DNA of 42,989 bases from a bacterium UBP15_UBA6099 (GTDB lineage Bacteria; UBP15; UBA6099), in contig DIWT01000013.1 of the NCBI GenBank assembly GCA_002435745.1, positions 1 to 42,989 on the forward strand, in the 5' to 3' direction. Under the pieces are notes generated by a model. That model saw nothing but the letters and a program-made list of their open reading frames with translations. It was not told the origin of the DNA and did not search any database. Shown piece after piece: positions 37,053 through 42,989 of this stretch. A program made the translations under genes and the position numbers. Position 1 is the stretch's first letter; every line of letters starts with the position of its first letter.

Positions 37053-38093
37053 TCAGTCTATCGACGCCTCATATTGAATCGTCCGGCCAGTCTCTCCGGC
37101 GGCGATGTCGCCTATGTCGCAGGTAATTGTCCGCGCGACGCCGTCGTATTCGCATTCGTCAGCGTCCGCCGCGTCCGTCATCGCCCCGAACTTGGATGTC
37201 GTTATCGTGCCGGGCCTGTAAGTAGTCTGAGCCGGCAGAGAGTCCACAATCGAGACGCCGAGCGCGGGCGACGCCCCGGCGTTGCCGTATGTTATCGTAT
37301 ATGTTATCCTCGCGCCCGGCACGGCCGCCGCCGCCCCGCCCCCGAGGGCCTGATACTGCGCGGGCGATGTCACCGCCGCCGCCTTCACCACCGATATCGT
37401 CGCTCCGTTCACCGTGGTGGTCATCAGTTCGGCGGTTCCGGGCAGCCCCGCCGTCCTCTGCGCCACCGCCAGACCTCCGTATCCGTTTCCGTTGTAGCCG
37501 ACGTACATCGACGCCGGCGAAGACAATGTCTGAATCTGGAGCGAAGCGGTCATCGTCGCTCCGTCCGTCGCGTCGGGCGCGCTCGTTATCCGTATCGTGT
37601 ATGTCGCCCTCTGCGCCGGGCCGAGCGCCGCCGCCACATAGTCGCCCCCCGCCGCCGCGTCCGCCGTCCCGCTGTTGGCCCACGTCAGACCTGACACGAA
37701 CGGCTCGTTGTCGTCGATCTGCGCCGACCACTGGGCGGTCGTCCCCGCGCCCGCGCCGTAACTCCTTGAGCCCAACTCCACCCTTATCGAGTCCGCCGCC
37801 GCGTCGTTCGAGTAGTTCTCGAATGAGAACGTGTAATCAGCCGTTGTTCCGGCGGGCGCGTTCAGGTCGGGCGTTTCATAGTCAAGCTGAACGCCGTATA
37901 TTGACACGACCGAAGTGGCCGCCTGCGCCGTGGTGTACGCTAGATTATCCGCGTTTATGCTCGCGTTGTCCGCGCTGATTTTTCCTGTCGTCGTGATAAG
38001 CGTCCCGCCGGGCGTAGGCTGCGCAAAGGCCGCCCCGCAGAGGAGCGCCGCGCACATCGCCATTATTGCGGCTCTTTTGTTTCGCATAAGCAT
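37053..38093 (-). CDS. Exported DUF11-domain protein
   Basis: The 346-residue protein has a signal peptide (1-24, ending GAAFA). Its first domain (about 60-200) has QIDDNEPFVSGLTWANSGT, shared with the 961-residue protein downstream. A DUF11-type repeat follows (about 231-346): VPGARITYTITYGNAGASPALGVSIVDSLP...CDIGDIAAGETG. DUF11 domains are beta-sandwich repeats of cell-surface proteins. The ATG at 38093 or 38087 has no ribosome site. A promoter about 20 bases upstream predicts a leader of only about 13 bases. Confidence 0.85.
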   Translation of the reverse strand: MLMRNKRAAIMAMCAALLCGAAFAQPTPGGTLITTTGKISADNASINADNLAYTTAQAATSVVSIYGVQLDYETPDLNAPAGTTADYTFSFENYSNDAAADSIRVELGSRSYGAGAGTTAQWSAQIDDNEPFVSGLTWANSGTADAAAGGDYVAAALGPAQRATYTIRITSAPDATDGATMTASLQIQTLSSPASMYVGYNGNGYGGLAVAQRTAGLPGTAELMTTTVNGATISVVKAAAVTSPAQYQALGGGAAAAVPGARITYTITYGNAGASPALGVSIVDSLPAQTTYRPGTITTSKFGAMTDAADADECEYDGVARTITCDIGDIAAGETGRTIQYEASID

Positions 38094-38112
38094 AATAAGA
38101 CTGACTTTCTCT

Positions 38113-38141
38113 ATTTTAGCATTAATGGTTTAGCGGGTAAA
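38113..38141 (-). promoter_or_regulatory. Sigma-70-like promoter of the DUF11-to-lipoprotein gene run
   Basis: On the minus strand TTTACC (38136-38141), a 17-base spacer and TAAAAT (38113-38118) lie just before the gene at 38093. Upstream of it is an alternating AT run (38141-38159), which would melt easily. Confidence 0.6.
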
Positions 38142-38186
38142 TAATTATATATATATATTAACTGTGATTGGCGTCACGCCGTTCGG

Positions 38187-38822
38187 CTATTTGATTACCG
38201 CTCTGAAAACCACCGCGCCCGTCGCTCCGGCGGCAATATCGGCTATCTCGCACACGATTTCCTCCGCCACGACGTCGCAGGAATCGACCCCGACTGCCGG
38301 GTCTTGAATAGTTTCAACATTATTGAGGACCAGTTTCAGCGAGCCGGTGGCGAACCTGTCGAACTCCAGTTCGGAGGGCAGAGGGCCGTCAGTGGAAACC
38401 ACCGCGTTGATGGCCGCCTCGCCCCTGTTCTCAAATTCGAGCCTGTAGGTTATCCTCGCGCCGGGGACAGCGTCCTGAGGCCCGCCCGAATGCCCCGCCG
38501 GAGCTTCAATCTCCGCTATCGCGTTGTCCAGTATGAACGCCGCCTCGATGCCCGACACGAAACCGCCTTCGAGCGAAATCCCGCCCCCGCCGGTCTGCGC
38601 GCCCGCCCCCGCCGACTGCCCCACACTGTACAAAACCCTGTAAGTCGAATCCTCCACAACTCCCGCCGACCCGCCTGACGTCAGCGAGTCCGACATTATC
38701 TTGTACGGCCCGCCCTCCTTGATCTGCCCGGCGAACAGAACCGCCGCCGATGTCAGCAGAACCGCAGCCAAAGCAGCCGCAACTATCAGGGACGCTTTCT
38801 TTTTCAGGAGTTCGATTTTCAT
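38187..38822 (-). CDS. Short exported DUF11-domain protein
   Basis: The 211-residue protein has a basic start (MKIELLKKK), a hydrophobic signal or anchor helix (about 11-31) and a Gly-rich stretch with YSVGQSAGAGAQTGGGGISL and EGGFVSGIE (about 65-95). One DUF11-type domain (about 103-211) has PGARITYRLEFENRGEAAINAVVS and CEIADIAAGATG. These last phrases repeat in the next gene, so the two are paralogous in this domain. A strong promoter ends so close to the ATG at 38822 that the mRNA may be leaderless. Confidence 0.85.
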   Translation of the reverse strand: MKIELLKKKASLIVAAALAAVLLTSAAVLFAGQIKEGGPYKIMSDSLTSGGSAGVVEDSTYRVLYSVGQSAGAGAQTGGGGISLEGGFVSGIEAAFILDNAIAEIEAPAGHSGGPQDAVPGARITYRLEFENRGEAAINAVVSTDGPLPSELEFDRFATGSLKLVLNNVETIQDPAVGVDSCDVVAEEIVCEIADIAAGATGAVVFRAVIK

Positions 38823-38828
38823 GTCTCA

Positions 38829-38857
38829 ATGGTACCTTCCGGGCAAATTTTCGTCAA
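38829..38857 (-). promoter_or_regulatory. Sigma-70-like promoter abutting the start codon
   Basis: On the minus strand TTGACG (38852-38857), a 17-base spacer and TACCAT (38829-38834) end six bases before the ATG at 38822. Transcription would start at or next to the ATG. Confidence 0.6.
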
Positions 38858-38924
38858 GCCGGACCCTGTTCTTGCTCCATGCGCGCGTTCCTTTTTGCCT
38901 CCTTTCACGCCCCGCGCGCCGCCC

Positions 38925-39761
38925 CTACCACGAACTGTGCGAATCATGAGAATGGTGGTTGTTTGAGCTTGAGTGCAAGTTTACAGGCGCCACGTTTACA
39001 TGCGCGTTGCTCGCTATGGCGTTTGCGTGAGTCTGAACGCTGGCATGCCTGTTTATCGCGGGCAAATCCACCGAGTTGTTATGATTAGTGTGAGTGTTTA
39101 ACACGGAACTATTGGCATGCGCGTTCATATTTGAATGAGCCGAAGAAGGGCCGACATTATTGTGGGTAGTCGCCGCCGCAGTGTTCGTATGAACGCTAAC
39201 TCCCGTGTTGGCATGCCCTTTCCATGCCGTGTGTTTTCCCTGCGCTCCGCTGTTGTGAACGCTGCCTTTCACAACGCTCTGGCTAGCGTGAACGTTAGCA
39301 ACGCTTATAGCCGGTTTGCTGGCGTGTGTATTGACCGCCGCCGTGCTGGCGTGTGTGTTTATGTTAGAGTGAACGTTGACTGCGGCTGTCGATGAGTGGA
39401 CGTTGATATTTGAGTGCGCCGCGGTCGCAGGAAAATTTGTGTGAACATTCGCATTATTATGCAGATTGATTGGCGACAGGTTCACGTGAAAAGATTCGTT
39501 AGGCCTATTGGAATGGCTATTGATATTCATGTGGAGGTTCTCGTGCGCCGTCATGGCGGCGTCAGGAAACATCGCCACTCCTATGGTCACAAAAAGAAGC
39601 CCTCCTTTCATAACCCCGGCCGACGAAATTTTGGCTTCCTCTTTTACGAAATAGCTGATCGCGTCGCATGCTATTCTAGGTAGCGGCATAGCGCTCCTAG
39701 AACCATTCTCGCCTGTTATCGTCTTATTCTGTTTTATGCTATTGGCTTGCTTTCTTCTCAA
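38925..39761 (-). CDS. His-x-Asn/Ser repeat protein, copy 1
   Basis: The 278-residue protein begins with a basic region, then IACDAISYFVKEEAKISSAG and a hydrophobic helix (GGLLFVTIGVAMF). From about residue 70 it is a low-complexity array with 29 histidines, all after the helix. Successive histidines are mostly 6 or 9 residues apart, and seven intervals in a row read 9,6,9,6,9,6,9. The usual unit is H-x-[NS]-x3-H-x-[NS]-x2-A-x-N-x. A non-repeat core, SVHNSGAQGKHTAW, interrupts it. The end is HHSHDSHSSW. TTG 39761 has GAGG ten bases upstream. No database family is assigned with confidence. Metal binding or export to the surface is inferred. Confidence 0.8.
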   Translation of the reverse strand: MRRKQANSIKQNKTITGENGSRSAMPLPRIACDAISYFVKEEAKISSAGVMKGGLLFVTIGVAMFPDAAMTAHENLHMNINSHSNRPNESFHVNLSPINLHNNANVHTNFPATAAHSNINVHSSTAAVNVHSNINTHASTAAVNTHASKPAISVANVHASQSVVKGSVHNSGAQGKHTAWKGHANTGVSVHTNTAAATTHNNVGPSSAHSNMNAHANSSVLNTHTNHNNSVDLPAINRHASVQTHANAIASNAHVNVAPVNLHSSSNNHHSHDSHSSW

Positions 39762-39829
39762 ATTGCTTTCGCCTCAATTTTCTCTATTTATATTGTTGAT
39801 TATTGCCATCTTTTTCTGACAATGAACAC

Positions 39830-40657
39830 TTATCCTGATCCGGCATCCGCGTTTGAACTGTGGTTCAGGTGGTTATTCGTGCTGACATGCGAATTAATCG
39901 GCGACAAATTCCGGTGCTGATTTATTGCGGAATTGTTTACGTGTCCAGCCGAATTAGCATGGTGGCTTATAGCGGCTCTGTTCGTATGCGCGGCGGCGCT
40001 GACATGAGAATTTACTGCGGCCGTATTGCTATGGTTCGCCACTGAAACATGCCTTGAAAGCGCGGCTACGCTGGTGTGGGTGTTCGTGCCCGCGGCGTTG
40101 ACGTGGCTCGACTCATTTATGTTGGCATGGGCCGTCCAAGCCGTGTGCTTGCCCTGAGAACCGTTGTTGTGGGCGCTTCCCTTGGCGACGTTTTGATTGG
40201 CGTGACTCGCGGCGACATTCGTGTGCGCCGCGCTTGAGTGGCTTCCAACCGCGCCTTGGTTGGTATGGCTGTCTAGGCTGGCGTGTTGATTTATGGCTCC
40301 CGAACTAGAATGCGTGTTCAAATTCGAGTGGGCATTGACGGCTGCGACATTTATGTGCGACGAACTATTAGAATGAACATTCACGGCGGCTGTGTTCGTA
40401 TGTCCCGTGTACGCGTTTTGATTCGTGTGGAAAGTTAAACTATTGTGGATGTCAGTATGATATGTGGTTTGACTTCTAAGAGGATTCGCCATCGCCCCGA
40501 AAGCCAAAAGAAATAATCCGCCGGTAATAACGCCTTTCGAGCTTATTTTCGCCTCTTCGCATTTGAAATATGAAATCGCGTCGGACGCGATTGACGGCAA
40601 GGTTTTCTTTGCCGGAAGCCCTTTCGCAAAACTCTTGATTCCACTTTTCTTTTTCAT
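39830..40657 (-). CDS. His-x-Asn/Ser repeat protein, copy 2
   Basis: The 275-residue paralogue has the same layout: basic start, IASDAISYFKCEEAKISSKG, hydrophobic GGLFLLAFGAMA, then the His array (HTNTAAVNVHSNSSSHINV...) and the core SAHNNGSQGKHTAW. Gaps of 9 and 6 again dominate. The C-terminus is HLNHSSNADAGSG, without the tryptophan of the other two copies. I use ATG 40657 because AAGGA is about 6 bases upstream; ATG 40663 overlaps that site. It lies 48 bases behind copy 3 and 68 before copy 1, so all three are probably cotranscribed. Confidence 0.8.
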   Translation of the reverse strand: MKKKSGIKSFAKGLPAKKTLPSIASDAISYFKCEEAKISSKGVITGGLFLLAFGAMANPLRSQTTYHTDIHNSLTFHTNQNAYTGHTNTAAVNVHSNSSSHINVAAVNAHSNLNTHSSSGAINQHASLDSHTNQGAVGSHSSAAHTNVAASHANQNVAKGSAHNNGSQGKHTAWTAHANINESSHVNAAGTNTHTSVAALSRHVSVANHSNTAAVNSHVSAAAHTNRAAISHHANSAGHVNNSAINQHRNLSPINSHVSTNNHLNHSSNADAGSG

Positions 40658-40705
40658 AATCATCCTTGTGCCGTATCGACTTCCGGCGCGGCAGACTCTT
40701 CATCG

Positions 40706-41521
40706 TCACCATGACGCGTGAGAGCTATGATTGGTATGGCTGTTGCTGTTAGCGTGAGAGTTCAAGGCTGACACGCTTGTATGCGCGGCAAAACCTGCGA
40801 CATTCACATGATTATTCAAGCTGTAATGAGTGTTAATTAGCGGATAGTTGATATCCGCCACGCCGCTGGCGTGTGAATTAACCGCCGCTCCGCTTGAATG
40901 CGCGTCGATGCTGTTGTGCGTATTCAGCCCCGTAGCGTTCGTATGCGCGGACGTCGCAGCGGTGTTGGCATGCAAGGCTGCCGCGCTTGCGTGAGCCGTC
41001 CATGCCGTGTGCTTGCCCTGCGCCCCGTTGTTGTGCACATTGCTTTTCACAACCGCTTGATTCAACGCTGGCTTGACCATCACGTTGGTTGCGGGCGTGC
41101 TTGTGTGGCCCGAAACATTCGCGTTGGTATGGTTGTTTGCGCTTGTGTGCATATTCACAGCCGCCTTGCTCGCGTGGTTGTTTATGTTGTAGTGTCCCGG
41201 AGCAGCAGACGTGTTTGCGTGAGAGCCTCCGTTAGCATGCACATTTACCGCCAAAACGTTGGAATGTATGTTTATGCCCGCGTCGTTCGCGTGTGTGGCA
41301 AAACTGGCGTGTGTGTTCAAGTGATGCACAGGAGTAGCGGGAACAGCGGCGATGCCTAATGCGATGACGGCGAGCGCGCCCGTCATCAGTCCCCGGCTGG
41401 AAATCTTCGCCTCTTCTCTGGAGAAATACTGAAGCGCGTCGCCCGCCGCCGGGAGCGCCGCCCGCGCTACCGCTTCTCTCTTGTCCGTTTTCGCTTTTTC
41501 TTTCATAACTTCTTCTCTCAA
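40706..41521 (-). CDS. His-x-Asn/Ser repeat protein, copy 3
   Basis: The 271-residue paralogue has AAGDALQYFSREEAKISSRG, a hydrophobic helix (MTGALAVIALGIAAV) and then the His array with intervals of 6, 9 and once 15, and the core NVHNNGAQGKHTAW. The C-terminus compresses to strict triplets, HTNHSSHASW. TTG 41521 has GGGGA about 5 bases upstream; ATG 41506 (266 residues) with AGAGAAG before it is a good alternative. It follows the tail-fibre-like gene by 22 bases. As in the other copies, no cysteine-based or enzymatic motif is visible. Confidence 0.8.
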   Translation of the reverse strand: MREEVMKEKAKTDKREAVARAALPAAGDALQYFSREEAKISSRGLMTGALAVIALGIAAVPATPVHHLNTHASFATHANDAGINIHSNVLAVNVHANGGSHANTSAAPGHYNINNHASKAAVNMHTSANNHTNANVSGHTSTPATNVMVKPALNQAVVKSNVHNNGAQGKHTAWTAHASAAALHANTAATSAHTNATGLNTHNSIDAHSSGAAVNSHASGVADINYPLINTHYSLNNHVNVAGFAAHTSVSALNSHANSNSHTNHSSHASW

Positions 41522-41543
41522 GTTATCCCCGCGCGCCCCGTCG

Positions 41544-42989
41544 CTACTGGCACGGACAACACATGATTTTCAACGATGTGAAATCCTCAAACGCCGAGTT
41601 GAAATAAAGGCTAGCGCCGTCGTGCTTGCCTACGCCCATAGCTATGTCCGTATCCGCGTTAATAACCGCCGCGCAACAGAACCCGGCGGCGCATGAGGTG
41701 TCCTGCGCCGCCCCTGTCAGCGTGGTGACGGACGAAAAATAGCAATTCGTGTGCGACTTGTCCAGAGACCACGTCGTCGATGCTGATCCATCATAGTTAG
41801 AACCGGTAAGCCCTGTCCCCCGCGTCAATGTAGAGTGCGTGTGGCCTGACGTTGAGAATGCGGAAGCGTGGTTGCCATCCAGCAGGTCCGCATTTAAGTT
41901 TGTAACCACCGTGGTCGATGCCAGCGTCAGGGGCGCTGTTCCAGTCGCTATTGTGGATATCAGCCTCGTGCCCTGCACCGTGCTGGAGCCGGTTATCGCT
42001 CCTGTCACACCCAGCGTTCCGCCAAGCGTCGTGGCGCCGGATATATTCGCCGTGCCGGACACATTCAACGCGTACGTTCCGGGAGCTACGGCAACGCCAA
42101 GCCTGCTGTTCGCGTTATCCCAATATAGACCACCCGACGACACCGTGCTTGCCGAGTTCCAGTATGCCACCCTGTCCGTCGTGCCTGAGCCTGTCATCAT
42201 CCCGGCGTGCGCGTGGTTGCCTTCGGCGACTGTTCCCGCCGTCGTCCCGAAATCTACCGCCCACGTCGTTCCGGCAGTTCCGGCATAGCTCGATCCTGTC
42301 AAGCCCGTTCCGCGCGTGAGAGTCGCCAAGCTGGTTGTATACGTGACTCTTCTGTTGACGTTGTCGAATGACACGCTCGTTAGGCCGCCTCCGGCAAACT
42401 GCAGCGAATCCGTCAGCCCGGACGAAGAGAACTGTGTCGTTCCCGCCGAATCCGCCACGCTTCCGAACAACGCGAGCGGAGACCCTCCCAAATATATTCC
42501 TCCCGCCAGATACAAATAGCGCCATTCCAGCGTGTCCGCTCCGAGGTCGTACAAATTGGTCAGCCTCGGCTTCATATGATACGCGTCCACGTTCCTGAAC
42601 CTTGCCGCCCTGCCGTAAATATTGTTCCATTCGAGGTCCGTCGTGCCGAGACTGTAAACGCCGGACACTGTGGGGGTTAGGTTCTGGGTGTTAAGCTGTC
42701 CCGTCATCGTGTCCCCGGTCTTCAGGACTTTAGTGTTGTCTGTGGCAGAAATGCCTGTTATCCCAGCGCCGTCTCCCACGAATGCCGCCGCCGTTATCGT
42801 CCCTGTCGCCGCAGTGATATCCCCAGACGTGATTATGTTTGCGTCAACCGTCAGCGACCCTGTCATCGTGTCGCCCGTTTTAGCCACTCCGCCGCTCGCC
42901 ACTATCCCTGTCAACCCGGAGCCGTCTCCAACGAATGAGTCTGCGGTTATCGTCCCTGTCGCCGCAGTGATATCCCCGGACGTGATTAT
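41544..42989 (-). CDS. Tail-fibre-like repeat protein, partial (5' end outside window)
   Basis: The frame is open to the right edge, so the N-terminus is missing; 481 residues are visible. It opens with 51-residue repeats (ITAATGTITA.FVGDG.G.TGI and AKTGDTMTGSL). Two LG..D/TLEW..IY motifs, two TRGTGLTGS.Y units and NADLLDGNHASAFSTSGHTH follow, all typical of phage tail-fibre shafts and of trimeric surface fibres. The last 65 residues hold seven cysteines and end MCCPCQ, which is unusual for a fibre. It lies upstream of the His-repeat genes on the same strand. Nothing else phage-like is present. Confidence 0.75.
   Translation of the reverse strand: MITSGDITAATGTITADSFVGDGSGLTGIVASGGVAKTGDTMTGSLTVDANIITSGDITAATGTITAAAFVGDGAGITGISATDNTKVLKTGDTMTGQLNTQNLTPTVSGVYSLGTTDLEWNNIYGRAARFRNVDAYHMKPRLTNLYDLGADTLEWRYLYLAGGIYLGGSPLALFGSVADSAGTTQFSSSGLTDSLQFAGGGLTSVSFDNVNRRVTYTTSLATLTRGTGLTGSSYAGTAGTTWAVDFGTTAGTVAEGNHAHAGMMTGSGTTDRVAYWNSASTVSSGGLYWDNANSRLGVAVAPGTYALNVSGTANISGATTLGGTLGVTGAITGSSTVQGTRLISTIATGTAPLTLASTTVVTNLNADLLDGNHASAFSTSGHTHSTLTRGTGLTGSNYDGSASTTWSLDKSHTNCYFSSVTTLTGAAQDTSCAAGFCCAAVINADTDIAMGVGKHDGASLYFNSAFEDFTSLKIMCCPCQ
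42793..42989. repeat. 153-base tandem repeat in the fibre gene, cut by the window edge
   Basis: The block 42946-42989 matches 42793-42836 at 43 of 44 bases, exactly 153 bases (51 codons) apart. Flanking codons have diverged (ADSFVGDGSG against AAAFVGDGAG). Further units probably continue to the right. Confidence 0.8.

Noticed and set aside
38854..38880. Mini open frame MEQEQGPA with AAGGA eight bases upstream, after copy 1 of the His-array genes
   Set aside because: Only eight codons, overlapping the -35 of the next promoter; likely chance.
38925..41521. Possible CRISPR or DNA tandem repeat array
   Set aside because: The DNA units are degenerate at the base level while the protein pattern is kept, and there are no constant repeats with unique spacers.
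41544..42989. Prophage tail module
   Set aside because: Only the fibre-like gene is present; no capsid, terminase, integrase or lysis genes lie nearby, and such shaft repeats also occur in non-phage surface proteins.

Overview
The window looks like chromosomal DNA of a GC-rich, diderm (Gram-negative-type) bacterium. The envelope type is inferred from an outer-membrane beta-barrel-like protein, a lipoprotein and many signal peptides. Start codons are often TTG, preceded by GGAG-type ribosome binding sites. I cannot name a phylum from sequence alone. c-di-AMP synthesis together with FecR, CuAO_N and DUF11-type surface proteins points away from well-studied Proteobacteria, but that is inference. 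Almost every gene is on the minus strand; only two small genes near 16.2-17.2 kb are on the plus strand.

Left part (1-22.2 kb, housekeeping). Reading along the minus strand from 11.8 kb down to 0.2 kb, argH-cdaA-cdaR-glmM are joined by 4-base ATGA overlaps. Then follow rnhB-yraN, pcm-DUF72-mfd and a 5-formyl-THF cyclo-ligase. A second minus-strand cluster, yjbQ-der-wecA/tagO-wecB (16.1 to 12.1 kb), starts glycan synthesis on undecaprenyl phosphate and supplies UDP-ManNAc. gyrB and gyrA (22.2 to 17.7 kb) follow a consensus promoter. They converge on a bifunctional-nuclease-family gene across a 524-base spacer packed with hairpins.

Middle (22.5-26 kb). A methyltetrahydrofolate methyltransferase-like gene and a membrane-anchored GH2-like protein that has lost both catalytic glutamates form an operon. 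Its promoter is a consensus TTGACA-17-TAGAAT with a 14-base perfect palindrome next to it.

Right part (26-38.8 kb) is a surface/secretome locus. It holds a propeller-type lipoprotein, two FecR-domain exported proteins (one with an inhibitor-cystine-knot-like cysteine pattern), a CuAO_N plus beta-barrel protein, a large modular 'GWN' protein and two DUF11 proteins. Neighbouring genes share domains, so the locus seems to have grown by duplicating and recombining modules.

Far right (38.9-43 kb). Three tandem paralogues carry a conserved N-terminal segment (SYF..EEAKISS.G), one hydrophobic helix and a long array of His-x-Asn/Ser. The histidines are nearly always a multiple of three residues apart, often alternating 6 and 9. 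A tail-fibre-like protein with near-identical 153-base repeats lies just upstream and runs off the window. The histidine-array trio is the best candidate here for an undescribed system. It recalls the idea of the His-Xaa-Ser (HxsA) family, but no maturase is visible in the window.
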